64,000 nucleotides of DNA from Trametes villosa (taxonomy: Eukaryota; Basidiomycota; Agaricomycetes; Polyporales; Polyporaceae). A program made the position numbers and the translations under genes. Within the stretch, counting starts at the first letter, position 1. The number at the start of each line of letters is the position of its first letter. This document shows, piece by piece, positions 45,018 to 55,991 of the stretch. The notes under the pieces were generated by a model. It saw only the letters and a list, made by a program, of their open reading frames with translations. It had not been told where the DNA came from and did no database searches. Location: the NCBI GenBank assembly GCA_002964805.2, contig PUDQ02000057.1, forward strand, positions 868,001-932,000, in the 5' to 3' direction.

Positions 45018-47540
45018 TCAGAACATATCGTACGAGCGAATCTCGTCCCAACTCCGGTCCACTAATGGAGAAGCGTTGCCCTTCACTCCTGCTGCGGTCG
45101 GAGGCTGTTGTCCTTCGACCGCCCGTTGCTGCTCGCGCTCCGCAGAGAGGATCACGTCCTTCCGGTCGGGGGCATGCGTTTCCGCTGAGGGAGGGTCGAC
45201 GACGATGAGTGGCGTGTGGGCACCAGGCGGGGGCGTATGTACCTCTTGCGGCTCGACCTCCATCTCCATCTCCGCTTCCGCTTCTGCCTCGCTCGGCAGG
45301 TCGTGGCTCAGAGGCGGGGTGGACGTCCCATCGGGCTCAGAGGCGGCAGAAGATGGCTCTTCCACCTCCTCGACGATCGGGACTTCGGGGGCGAGGGTGG
45401 GCGGCGACGGCGTGGGCACGTCCTCGTCTTCGTCAAGCGCCGCGGGCTCGGCGCGTGAGGGTGGCTCGACCTCGATGTCCACCGGGGGCGCCAGCTCTTC
45501 GACGTCGGCGTCGGGGATGTCGATCTCAGGGGTGGGAGGCTGCTCGGGCTCCGCCGGTGGCGCGGCTGTCGAGGGCTGGGGTTCGGGGACGGGAGTGTCG
45601 ATGGGGATCGTGGTGGCGTCGGGGGCGTGTTCGTCGGCCGGGGTAGGAACTTGGGTCGGGGTGGCAGAGTTGACTTCAGGCGCAGGCGCGGGTTCGACCT
45701 CCATCGGGGCGGGTTTGGGTGTGGCCAGCGAGTCCTCTTCGGCTGTGGGCTCGACATCCATGGGCTGTCCCGCAGGCTCGACCTGCACCTGAGACTCCTC
45801 CGGCGCTGGTTGCGACTGCTCTTCCGCCGGAGACTCAGATTGCGCGGTCGCCAGCGTGGTCTCAGGCTCGATAACCTCCGCAAGCTGCTCGACGGAAGCG
45901 GAGGGGACGTCGCTCTGAGCTGTCGCGGAAGGCAGCTCCTTCTCGCGGCCGGTCCACCAGTTCCACACGACGCCGCGCCAGCGCTCGACACGCTCCGCCT
46001 CGCGCTCGACCATACGCGCCAGCTCGCGCCGCGCCGCACGCACACCCGCGTCGCCACGGCTCTCGACCGCGTCGAGCGCGCTGAGGATGCGGTTCAGCTC
46101 CTCCTCGTACGCGTGCAGCGGGGCGTTCGTGGGGGTGTACGCGAGCTTCGGCACGTGCCCGAACGGGTTCGCGTCGTGCTCGTCCGTCGCGGAGAGCGCG
46201 GGGGAGGGGAGCGCCGCGGCGCGGTCGACGGTGACGGTCGTGTACGCGCGCTCGTTCGTCGCAGAGGGCGTCTCGTAGTCGAGCGTGGTCGGGAGCGCGA
46301 AGGCGGACTTGGCGGTCAGGAAGCGCGTGCGGAGGGTGGCGATGGACTTGAGCGCGTGCTTGCGCGCGGAGTAGGTGCGGTACGTGTCTTGGATCTTCTC
46401 CGCGGCGGAGACTTGCTCGGGCGTCGGGTTGTCGAGGGAGGAGAGGTTGGTTCTAGGCGCGTCGTGCTTCTCCTCAGCCTGAGCATGCTGGGGCGCAGAC
46501 TTGGGGGAGGGTTTAGGAGAAGTGATGGGGATGGTGGTGACAGGGGTGGGAGAGGGCACCTTGGGCCGGAATGCGTCCGGGAAACCAGACGTGGGCGTAG
46601 TTGCAGGTTGATCAGACTTCGTCGGCCTGATGGGGCTGCGGGGCGCATTGCTCGCTCGACGCGGGTTGGGGGACGTCGTGTGTGCACGCACCCCGCGACC
46701 GGTTCGTGCATCGCGAGTCGGCCTCTCCTGCAAGGGCGCGTAAGAATCAGGTGGTAACCACTTGTAGACGCGCTCGCTGCTTACCCTTCCCGAGTCCGAA
46801 TCCAACTCAGCAGGCATAAGCCCGAGGGCGCGCAGAAGAGGCTCGAGGGACGCTTGTTGCGAGCCGAGAGGAGTGCGCTCACGCTGGCGCCGGGCGGCCT
46901 CATCCTCGAGCATAGCGCGTCGGAGCTTCTCTTCTTCGATCGCGCGCCTGAGCTTCTCCTCCTCGAGGGCCCGTCTTGTGCGTTCTTCTTCCAAGATCCT
47001 ACGCCGCTCGGCCTCCTCGCGCTGTCGCTCCTCCTGAAGGATGCGACGCAGGCGTTCTTCCTCCTGACGACGGCGCTCCCTTTCGAGCTCGAGGAGCTCC
47101 TGGTGACGTTGCTCCTCAAGGAGCTCTCTCCTCCGCTGTTCCTCCATCAGCGCACGCTGTTGGCGTGGGTTGAAGCCGTACGGGCTGCTGGTGAACTGCG
47201 GGCTCGTCGAGAACTGGGGGGTGGATGGGAAGCCGTACGATTGGCCGGCGTAGCTAAGAGGGCGTTGCTGAGGGTAGTACCCGCCGTCATTGAGATCCAT
47301 GTCGAGGTCGAGGTCGTTGTAGTCGTCATCGTGGAAAGAGCTGTACGGGGACGCGTAGGCTCTGCGGGCGGCGCGAGCACGAGCGGCGCGCTGACGGGCC
47401 TCTTCCTGGGCGCGTCGTGCAGCGGCGTACTGTTCGCGAGCAGCGCGTTCTTCTGCAAGCGCACGGAGGTATTCGGCATCGGAAGAGGAGGAGGGGTAGG
47501 AGGGGGTGTAAGAGGATGAGGGGTAGTAGAAGGGGTACAT
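45018..47540 (-). CDS. BAG-domain protein with IQ motif, Hsp70 co-chaperone
   Basis: A single exon of 840 residues from ATG 47540 (MYPFYYPSSSYTPSYP); upstream in-frame sequence up to 47738 belongs to the leader. Residues about 20-60 are Ala/Arg/Glu-rich helix, and about 125-230 form a long charged coiled coil (repeats of EEERLRRILQEERQREE). An IQ-like motif follows (AAEKIQDTYRTYSARKHALK, about residue 370). The BAG domain lies at about 475-525 (YEEELNRILSALDAVESRGD, then RELARMVEREAERVERW). The C-terminal third is an acidic Pro/Glu/Val/Thr-rich disordered tail. BAG domains bind the Hsp70 nucleotide-binding domain and release ADP and substrate. The IQ-BAG order is that of plant and fungal BAG proteins that couple calmodulin to Hsp70. 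The very long tail is unusual; the last residues are SYDMF. Confidence 0.85.
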   Translation of the reverse strand: MYPFYYPSSSYTPSYPSSSSDAEYLRALAEERAAREQYAAARRAQEEARQRAARARAARRAYASPYSSFHDDDYNDLDLDMDLNDGGYYPQQRPLSYAGQSYGFPSTPQFSTSPQFTSSPYGFNPRQQRALMEEQRRRELLEEQRHQELLELERERRRQEEERLRRILQEERQREEAERRRILEEERTRRALEEEKLRRAIEEEKLRRAMLEDEAARRQRERTPLGSQQASLEPLLRALGLMPAELDSDSGRVSSERVYKWLPPDSYAPLQERPTRDARTGRGVRAHTTSPNPRRASNAPRSPIRPTKSDQPATTPTSGFPDAFRPKVPSPTPVTTIPITSPKPSPKSAPQHAQAEEKHDAPRTNLSSLDNPTPEQVSAAEKIQDTYRTYSARKHALKSIATLRTRFLTAKSAFALPTTLDYETPSATNERAYTTVTVDRAAALPSPALSATDEHDANPFGHVPKLAYTPTNAPLHAYEEELNRILSALDAVESRGDAGVRAARRELARMVEREAERVERWRGVVWNWWTGREKELPSATAQSDVPSASVEQLAEVIEPETTLATAQSESPAEEQSQPAPEESQVQVEPAGQPMDVEPTAEEDSLATPKPAPMEVEPAPAPEVNSATPTQVPTPADEHAPDATTIPIDTPVPEPQPSTAAPPAEPEQPPTPEIDIPDADVEELAPPVDIEVEPPSRAEPAALDEDEDVPTPSPPTLAPEVPIVEEVEEPSSAASEPDGTSTPPLSHDLPSEAEAEAEMEMEVEPQEVHTPPPGAHTPLIVVDPPSAETHAPDRKDVILSAEREQQRAVEGQQPPTAAGVKGNASPLVDRSWDEIRSYDMF

Positions 47541-49692
47541 GGTTTGGTGGTTGCGTGTGTGTGTGGATGTTCGTGTGCAAGATGGGGAAATCATGAGCGG
47601 AAGGAGACGGAGGTATATATTACAGAGTTCCTCACCGGATGACCTCCCAACTTCGAGACATTTCGCCGGCCGGATGAGTTCGAGAACCGTCCTGGTCAAA
47701 GGCCAAGGCGTTGGACTCGACCAGAAAGTTCTCGACAACTCCTAACCACACCTTAGGGCCCCCCGCTCGAAATGGAAGGTGGGCCGAATATTCACCGAAC
47801 CTCCAGTTAGCCGCTCAGTGCTACAGCTTGTCTCTTGACTTGAACGGTGGCAAGCAGAATGAGAAAACCACGTCTATGCAGTATGAAGATACTCGATACA
47901 ATAGCCTGGTACCTGTAACTCAATGCGTTGAGTGAGAATCGGGTGATGGCCTCCGCCTCCTCTCTAGCCGAGCAGATGAGTACGGAGTGCTGAGTGTCTA
48001 ACCTCTTGGTTCTCCCCCAACTCTCCGTTCGGACTGCTTTCATCGATGTCAGCCCCACGCCCCCACAGCCCATCCAGCCCTCTTGTGATCGACTCTGCTC
48101 GTCAGCCATGCCGGCAAGTCAACCAAGGACAGCTGCTCTTGTTCGCTTCAACGAGCGCCCGCTGCTCGCCGCTGGTCAGCCTCCCTAGAACTGGAAATAT
48201 GAACCGCGCTCCTCGCTCGTTCCCTCCTTCTCCATTTCTCCTTCCTACCACCACTCCTCCCCCAACCCCGAGTGCGATGCACGCTCGGGCAGCTGCGTCA
48301 TGGCCGGTGTGCGGGCGTGGCACGAACCACGACCTACCCCCGCCTAAACGGTAAGTACAGTAGTTCCTCTCAATGTGCCTTACACACGTGAAGATGTATG
48401 CTCAGTGGCTGTATAGACAAGTGCTCTGGAAGACGAGTATCGCGCATGCGAGCTTGGGGCCCCGCACTGGACCGTTTGGGGAGGGGGGTCCGCTGTGGAA
48501 GCGATGACCGCGCGCCTGTGAGGTAAGTGGTCACTACCCATGCTATGTTACTCCTGGCTGACAACCTCTTCTAGGACATCTAACCTTCACCCGCCTTCTG
48601 CAGAATGCCTTTAAGATGCCTCAATGAACCGTGGACTGCCGAAAGCACCAAAAAGACCGGCTTATAACGCCCGCTCGAACGGACCATGGACGAAGACGAT
48701 AAGGCGCTCTCGATGGACGGCACGCGCTACCTCGACTGAACTCGTCAACGCGGTTTCAACCACCCAAATTTGAAATATGCGCCCACCAAGACGATTACTA
48801 GCGGCCGTCAGGGACGAAATGGCTCGCTACGCGCGTGAACGCAGGCTGCATCCCAGTTCTCATGGGAAAACAATTCTTGCACAGAATATTTCCCTGGCTT
48901 GCAGGTTGACCATTCCGTACTATGTCGAGAGTAGGAAGCACGACTCGGACGCCGGCGGCTAGCCACGGAGGTTGGGCGCTTCACGAATGGGTTAGGCGCT
49001 GAGCCACATTGCGGCCTTGCGAACCTTGAGAGCCTCGTATCTGCTGCAATACTCATCCGATCCACTTCAAACGTTCCACGCACACGCAGGCTGGTATATA
49101 GAGCGGGTTTATTGCCTTGAGTATGTGGGAAACGACCCTCTGTGCATCTACGGGCCCAAACACGTCTCTGAGGGACGATTTTTGGTTTGCGAGCGCGGAA
49201 TTTGTGCTTGTTTGGTCGATTCCTATTCACCATAGAAATGCTCGCTTCGCTCGCAATTATTTTATCTTGACAACCGTCAAGCCATTGAAGTCAAGAGGCT
49301 GCGATTCGTCCAAGCGGACGAGTTGCAGGGCATTTCCTGGGGATAGCGCAGGCCTCATCGTGGCCTCCGGGTCTAGTACCCGCCTCATGGCGGGGAAGCC
49401 AACTGCGCTCAGACAACACCATCGACCTTACAATTATCACTTCGTACGGTCGCTTCTAGCCCGCGGGTTTCCTTACACCTGGTATAGTAGCACAATCTGT
49501 AAAGGCTTCGCAATGATACGCTGTGCGCACCGCACATACTTAGTCCGCCGGGTCCCAAAGCGTCAATGGCACTAGTAGCGAGCGGCGCGTGTTCCACGAC
49601 GCACGGAAGTGTACTAGAGGTGTCTATCTATCTGAGTATTCAGTCCCGACCACTGTATATGAGAGGATTAGCAGCATTCTCACTATTTGTCG
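47541..49692. other. intergenic with dispersed repeat copy 2 and F-box flank
   Basis: About 2.15 kb. A TATA-like AT run near 47614-47622 lies some 75 bp upstream of the BAG gene. A short frame at 48199-48354 (MNRAPRSFPPSPFLLPTTTP) ends at a GTAAGT donor but joins to nothing. At 48775 a GAAATATGCGCCCACCAAG run matches 43600. The stretch 49430-49690 is the duplicated 3' flank of F-box gene A. Confidence 0.5.
49269..49412 (+). repeat. structured dispersed repeat, copy 2
   Basis: Second copy of the repeat at 43648-43799. The closing stem AGCGCA (49345-49350) with TGCGCT (49404-49409), GGCC-TCATCGT-GGCC and CCCGCC-TCAT-GGCGGG are all kept. In the first hairpin CTGCGATTCGTCC pairs with GGACGAGTTGCAG, where the C to T change turns a C-G pair into T-G. 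The differences from copy 1 fall in loops, junctions or pairing-compatible positions. Confidence 0.7.
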
Positions 49693-51379
49693 CTATGAGT
49701 CTTCGCCGTCGTCGTCGTCGCTCAGCCCATCCGTGACTTGGCCGTTCGAGTCGAGGCTGACAGCTTGTGATTCCCGGGTTCGGTGGCCCTGAATGCGCAT
49801 AGAGATCGACTGCAGCGTTCCTGGCGCGCGAACTTCACTCTGAATGCGCCGCGCGAAGCCTTCCATGTCCCATGCCGCCAACGCCGCTTCCACCGGACGA
49901 AGAGGACAGCTCTCGACGCTCCGCGGTCGGCCCAGAGTGCCGGTAGCGATGGAGGAGCAGCCGAAAGTCAGCCTGAAGGAGACCAAGGCGCGCAATGGCA
50001 CGACGACTCGCGCCACGACCGAATTCTGCGACAGAAGATGAGCGACACACTCTTGCGACAACTCGTCTGGCGTGAGATAGGCACTCACCAAGAGCGCAGA
50101 GAGGTCCAAGTCTTGGTCTTCAGGCTCGAGACCGACGACGAGCTCGAACCGCTTGACGCCTTCGACGCCCGGGTGCGCGAACGTCGCCAGGAAGTCGGGG
50201 TCGAGGAGCCAGTACCCTCCGTCGATCGCCAGTTTCAGCCGCTCCGGGCGCGTGTCGCCGAGCACCGTCCGGAGAAGCTCGGGATCCAGCTCCTCCTCGA
50301 AGTGGTTAATGTCGACTGAGCGCACGGAGCAGCGGAGCGCCAGCTGGTAGAGCGTCAGAATCGTCCCGCTGTAGCTCCGGAGCGAGGACCACGTCCCGAG
50401 CGCTTCTTGCTCAGCCCGGTTCCTCGCGCGCCATTCCTCGAAGTCCTCCCCGTCGCCCCAGCCGAGGCAGTCATACGTCTCCAACGAGAGCAGGTTCGGG
50501 AATGCGCGTACGTAGTGCTGGGTTTGGGGCACGTCGGTGTAGCTGAGGTAGAGGCGCGTAACGCGGGGGTACTGCGGGCTGTCGGGCGCGCTCACGGAGA
50601 ACGTCGCGGACAGCGAGCGCAGGGTGTGCTGGGAGCCTTGCAGCAGCCACATCGGGTTTTGGTCCTCGAGGGGTTGTTCTGCCTCGTTCATCCGCGCGTC
50701 CGAGTCGATGCTGATGTTGGCGAAGTACAGGGAGGAGCGCAGTGCCTTCAGCAGCTTGACAGTGCGCGGCCCAGCGAAGGAGACGTTGAGCTCTCGGATC
50801 GTCTGGAGCGCGGCGATAGCATCCAACAGCCCGGGATGCAGGTCTAAGACGGTCTCCGAGTCGTAGATCGTTAGGATCGTCAGGCAGCCGAAGACCCCGA
50901 GCATCTGAAAGAGCGCGGTGAGCAGCATGCCGGCGCCTCCTGGCGGTAGTACCGCGGGGCTTTGTTCCACGTCGGACCGTCGTCGAGAGAGCGTCAAGTC
51001 GCGGAGAAGCATGATGCGCTGCGCACGGGTCGGGTCGCGGTTGGGGTCGCCGACAGTCATGAAGAGCATGAACGACGCGATTTGCGCGTCAGTGGCCAAG
51101 GAGACACCGCTCTGGAGCAGATGTTTCGCGCCGTGGTAGTGGAACATCCGACATGTTCGCATGAGCGCGCAGATTTCGCGCCTGCTGGATAAGGCCAGGA
51201 TTTGCAACAAGATGTCATCGTTGAGGTAGGCGGATTCCGTGGTGCCTGCGACAACATACGTGAACCCGCGGGACTATGATAAGATAGGACAAGGTGTGCT
51301 CACCGTCGATGTCGCAGCTCGACACGGCCGGAGCACTTGGTATGCTGGGCGGTCCGATTATTTCGGGCAGGGCTTGCAT
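49693..51379 (-). CDS. F-box protein, tandem array copy A
   Basis: Exon 1 is 51379-51304 (MQALPEIIGPPS), exon 2 51245-50089 and exon 3 50025-49693, giving 521 residues. The F-box near residues 29-68 reads YLNDDILLQILALSSRREIC, then LMRTCRMFHYHGAKHLL. A leucine-rich helical body follows (LRDLTLS, GMLLTALFQMLGVFGCLTIL, ALQTIRELNVSFAGPRTVKL, YPRVTRLYLSYTDVPQTQHY) and an acidic C-terminus (LSDDDDGEDS). F-box proteins recruit substrates to SCF ubiquitin ligases through Skp1. The last intron (50088-50026) is exactly 63 nt and free of stops, so retaining it only adds 21 residues. The start was chosen because copy C keeps MQALP-I in frame; the second in-frame ATG of C is GTG here. Confidence 0.85.
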
Positions 51380-51559
51380 GATGTATGGCGAACCGACTCA
51401 AATCGTGGCCCGAAGCTTGAAGAAAAGCGTAGAGGAAAGTGATGCGCCACAATGGCAAGCGCCGAAACCAATCATCCGGACGTGACCTCGGCCGCACGCC
51501 CTACGCAAATGCAAGGTGCCCGATTGTCAGTGTATTTCATTAAGCCCTTGAGACGAGTG

Positions 51560-52140
51560 GTCTCGCAAGGCATACTCACAGATATAGTAGTACCACGGCG
51601 GGGATGCCCTAACCCAAGAGAATGTTAATAACGGTCTGTGACAGGAGTCCCGGGCCAGAAGCGGCGCCTACCTCGTGCACCTGGCACGTAGAGGCGTCCA
51701 TGTCACACTCTGTTATCGTTTGCTTGGCAGGGAGAAGACATCGTGAAGGGACCAGCGAGAAGGTCGAAGCGTAGATAGAAGAGCGATGGACGGTTAAGGA
51801 GAATGAGCGAAGGGAGCGTAGCGGCGGGAGGAGTGAGTCCAGAGGGCCAGGAATTTCGCGTTGAGACAGCGCCCACCCTCAAAGCTGAGGTACAGGTGCT
51901 AGGGGCGAGCGTTATCTAGAACTAAGCGTAACATACAGACGTCCAAAATACAAGCCCGGTCGTGGACCTTGAGAGGTCGAATGTGACACGCCAGGGAGGG
52001 GTCAAGAAGATAAAGGGTTGAGATCGGGCCCTAATAGCTCCGCAGCGAATCCCAGTCACAGAAGAGCCGGACGTCGCGCCAATTCTTGGCTCGGAGTTGT
52101 TCCAGAGCGCTCGGGACGGGCAGGGAAATGTGGCATTCGG
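51560..52140 (-). pseudogene. F-box pseudogene, copy D type, with internal deletion
   Basis: The sequence parallels pieces of copy D: 51570-51610 (CGGGGATGCCCTA run) and 51700-51840 (GAAGGGAGCGTAGCGGCG) match D near 56220-56600. The stretch 51910-52135 (CGTCCAAAA, ATCGGGCCCT, TTCTTGGCTCGGAGTTGTTCC) matches D near 56870-57060. The part between them in D is missing and no frame is open. It lies between copies A and B. Confidence 0.75.
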
Positions 52141-52177
52141 CGGCGTAGGGGATGGCCAGGGTTCTCGCTCTTTGTCG

Positions 52178-53722
52178 CTATCGGTCCTCTTCTTCGTCGT
52201 CGGCGCCGCTCATCTCATCGGAGACTTCACTATTCGGGCCGAGCCTGACATGGACAGTTGGTGGGTCTCGGGTTCGGTGATGATCCAAGCATACAGCGGT
52301 CGATTGGAGGGTTCCTGACGTGCCGGCTTCGCTCTGGATGCGCCGCGCAAAACCTTCCACATCCCACACCGCCAGCGCCTCTTCCACCGGATGAAGCGGG
52401 CAACTCTCAATATCCTGTAGATGGCCCAGATAGTCGGTACCAACGGCGCAGCAGTTCAAGGTCAGCTTGATGGAGACGAGGGCGCGCAGCGGTGCAACGA
52501 CTCGCGCTACGACCGAGTCCTGTGGCGGAAGATGAGCGACAGACGCTCACGTCGCACTTGATGGGATATGTGCACTCACTAGAAGCGCAGAGACGTCGAA
52601 ATCTCGGTCTTCCCGCTCGAGACAGATGGTGAGATCAAAGCGTTTGACTGCGTTGATGCCCGGGTGCTCAAATATGGCCAGGAAGACTGGGTCGAGGAAC
52701 CAGTGCGCTCCATCGATGAGCAGTGTCAGCTGCTTAGGGCGCGTGTCGTCGAGCACTGCCTGGAGTAACTCGGGCTCAAGTTCCTCCCCGGTATGGCAGA
52801 GGTCGACTGAGCGTACAGTGCAACAAAGCGCCAGCTGATAGAGCGTTAGAATTGTCCCGCTGTAACTCCCGAGCGAGGACCACGTCCCGAGCGTTTCCTG
52901 CTCGGACTGGTTCCGCTCACGCCATTCCTCCCTATCGTCCACGCCGAGGCACTGACAAGTGTCCAGGATGCGCAGGTTCGGGAACGCGCGGACGTAGTGG
53001 TGGGTCTGGGGGACATCGGTGTAGCTGAGGCTGAGACGCGTAACACGGGGGTATTGAGGGCCGTCGGGCGCGCTCACGGAGAACGCAGAGGAAAGCGACT
53101 GCAAACTGTGCTGAGAGCCGTGCAGCAGCCACATCGGGTTCTGGTCCTCGGGAGATAGAGGTTCCTCGTCCATAGGCACCTCCGATTCGATGCTGATGTC
53201 AGCAACGTACAGGGAGGAACGGAATGCCTTCAGCATCTTCACAGTGCGCTGTCCAGCGAAGGAGACGTTGAGCTTTTGGATGGTCCGGATTCCGGCAATA
53301 GCATCCGCGAGCCCCGGGTGCATTTCCAGGATGGCCTCAGAGTCGGTGATCGTCAGGGTCCTCAGACAGCCGAGCGCCCCGAGCAGGTGGAAGAGGGTGG
53401 TGAGCAGCATGCCTGCATCTCCTGGTGTTGGTGCCGCAGGAGTTGGTCCTACTTCGGTCCAAGGTTGAGAGAGCGTCAAGTCGTGGAGAAACATGATGCG
53501 CTTTGCAAGACTGGGATCGCGGTTGCTGTCGCCGACGATGATGAAGAACATGAACGACTGGATTTGCGCGTCGGTGCACAAGGAGACGCCGTTCTGGAGT
53601 AGATATCTCGCGCCGTGCCGGTGGAGCACACGACACGTCTGCATGAGCGTGCTGATTTCGCGCTTGCCGGAACAGGCTAGGATATGTAGCAGGATGTCAT
53701 CGTTGAGGTAGGCGTGTTCCAT
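52178..53722 (-). CDS. F-box protein, tandem array copy B
   Basis: Exons 53722-52580 and 52519-52178 give 494 residues. It starts MEHAYLNDDILLHILACSGK, so the F-box begins almost at the first residue. The body parallels copies A and C (LMQTCRVLHRHGARYLLQNG, GMLLTTLFHLLGALGCLRTL, TIQKLNVSFAGQRTVKMLKA, YPRVTRLSLSYTDVPQTHHY), and the C-terminus is acidic (SGADDEEEDR). The exon equivalent to exon 1 of A and C is still visible upstream (about 53740-53900) but has lost its ATG (ACGCGAGCCC instead of ATGCAAGCCC). Translation should therefore begin at the new ATG created at the start of exon 2. The C-terminal exon joins through a 60-nt intron that carries a stop if retained. Confidence 0.85.
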
Positions 53723-54315
53723 GGTACCTGCAGTAACAAACGTGAATGTGTCTGACTATGGAAAGGGAGGACAAGCTATGAGTAGTACTGACTGTTGAGG
53801 TCGTAGCTCGCCACGATCAAGACTCCTTTTGATGCTATTCCGCCTAGCTCTGTCAGATAGGGCTCGCGTGAAGCGCAGTTTGGTTCCGAGTGGCGTCTTG
53901 AAGTTGTAGAAAAGCGCAGGGGATAAGAGATGCACCGATGGCAAGCGCCGAAACCAATTGTGAACGCCGCGGCCTACGCAAGCGCAACTTGAAGGTTCCC
54001 GACTACTCATAGTGTACGATTTCCTACCGAATACCTTTCATTCCATGCATATCGTTTCTTAAGGCCCCTTCTAGCTTGCAGCTCCCTTTACGCCGGTCGG
54101 AATAGTGTAAGCAACCTGCCATCAAGACTTCACAATGATACGCCGCGCACCACACCCAGTCCGCCGAATCCCTTTTGAAGTGCCAATTGCACTGGTAGCG
54201 AGCCACGCGTGTTCCGCGACGTGTGGAAGTATATTAAAGGTGCCTATCTATCTTATTGCCCAGTCCCGGCTATCGTACATGAAAGGAATAACAGTGTTCT
54301 CACCATGTGTCGCCA
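53723..54315. other. intergenic: decayed exon 1 of copy B and 3' flank of copy C
   Basis: The left part keeps the degenerate upstream exon of copy B and a CGATGGCAAGCGCCGAAACC block shared with copies A and C. The right part (54030-54300) is homologous to 49430-49690, the 3' flank of copy A, showing that flank and gene were duplicated together. Confidence 0.7.
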
Positions 54316-55991
54316 TCAGTCGTCTTCTTCGTCGTCGTACAGCCCATAAGTGACTTGACCATTCGCGTCGAGGCTGGCAGATGGTGATCCCCGGGTTCGG
54401 TGTCCCCGAATGCACATAGTGACCGTCTGGAGCGTTCCTGGCGCGCGGTCGTCATTCTGAACGCGCCGCGCGAAGTCTTCCATGTCCCATGCTGCCAGCA
54501 CCTCTTCCATCTCATCAAGTGGGCAACTCTCAACACTCGGGGATAGATCATACAGAGAGCTGGGATCTGAGAAAGTGAGCTTGAAGGAGACCAGGGCGCT
54601 GAACGGGACGACGGCTTGCGGAACGATCGCGTCCTGCAACAGAACACAGTGAGCGACACACCCTCACGAAGGCTCCACTGAACGAGAAAGATGCACTCAC
54701 CAAAAGGGCAGAGAGGCCCAGAACTTGGTCGTCGGGCTCGATACTGACAATGAGCTCGAAATGCTTAACTGCTTCGACGCCCGGGTACACGAACGGGTCC
54801 AGGAAGTTGGGGTTGAGGAGCTGGTACCCTCCATCGATGCCCAGTTTCAGCCGCTCCGGGCGCGTGTCGCCTAGCACCGCTCGCAGCAGTTCAGGCTTCA
54901 GATCCTCCTCGAAGTGGTTGATGTCGACTGAGCGCACAGAGCAGCGAAGTCCCAGCGTATACAGCGTCAGAATCGTCCCGCTGTAAAGTCGGAGCGAGGG
55001 CCACGTCCCGAACCCTTCCTGGGCAGACTGGTTCCTCACACGCTGCTCCTCGAACTCCTCGTCGTCGCCATAAGTGCGGCAGTCGAAGGTCTCCAGGACA
55101 CGCAAGTTCGGAAACGCGTGAACGTAGTGCTGGATTTGAGGGACGCCGGCGCAGCTGAGGCTGAGATGCGTAACGAGGAGATACTGAGGGCTTTTGGGGG
55201 CGCTCACGGACAACTTCGTGGACAGTGATCGCAGGCTGTGCTGGGAGCCCTGCAGCAGCCACATCGGGTTCTTGTCCTCCGGGGGTCGTTCCGTCCTGTT
55301 CGTCCACCTGTCTGATTCGACGCTGATATTGGCGTAGTGCAGGGAGGAGCGCAGAGCCTTCAGTAGCATGACAGTGCGAGGCCCAGCGAGGGAGACGTCA
55401 AGTTCACGGATCGTCTGGAGCCCCGAGATAGCATCCGAGAGCTCAGGATGCATGTCCAAGATAATCTCCGAGTCGTAGATGGTCAGGGTCGTCAGGCAGC
55501 CGAGAGTCCCAAGCAGCTGGAAGAGCGCGGTGAGCAGCATGCCGGCGCCTCCCGGCGGTAGTACCGTGGAGATTTGCTCTGGTTTGAACCGTCCTCGAGA
55601 GAGCGTCAAGTCGCGGAGGAACATGATGCGTTTTGCAAGGCTGGGGTCGCGGTTGGGGTCGCCGGCGACGATGAAGAGCATGAACGAATCGATTTGCGCG
55701 TCGGTGTCCAAGGAGACGCCTTTCTGGAGCAGATATCTCGCACCATGGCCGTAGAACATACGACTCGTTCGCATGAGCGTACAGATCTCGCGCCTGCTGG
55801 ATAAAGCCAGGATGTGCAACAATATGTCATGGTTGAGGTAGACGGGTTCCGTGGTGCCTGCGGCAACAAATGTGAACTCGTCGGACTATGACAAGATGGG
55901 ACAAGGTGTGCTCACCGTTGATGTAGCAGCTCGACATGGCCGCAACGCTTTCTGTGTCGGGCGGCCTGTTTATGTCGGGCAGGGCTTGCAT
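54316..55991 (-). CDS. F-box protein, tandem array copy C
   Basis: Exons 55991-55916 (MQALPDINRPPDTESVAAMS), 55857-54701 and 54633-54316 give 516 residues. The F-box reads YLNHDILLHILALSSRREIC, then LMRTSRMFYGHGARYLL. The body includes GMLLTALFQLLGTLGCLTTL, GLQTIRELDVSLAGPRTVML and YLLVTHLSLSCAGVPQIQHY, and the C-terminus is YDDEEDD. Exons 1 and 2 have the same lengths as in copy A (76 and 1157 nt), and the flanks on both sides match those of A, so A and C are the most recent duplicates. The family is assigned to SCF substrate receptors by the F-box; the substrate region is diverging. Confidence 0.87.

Noticed and set aside
45627..46757. 376-residue plus-strand open frame
   Set aside because: Antisense to the BAG-domain gene; Arg/Gly/Leu-rich shadow without family motifs.
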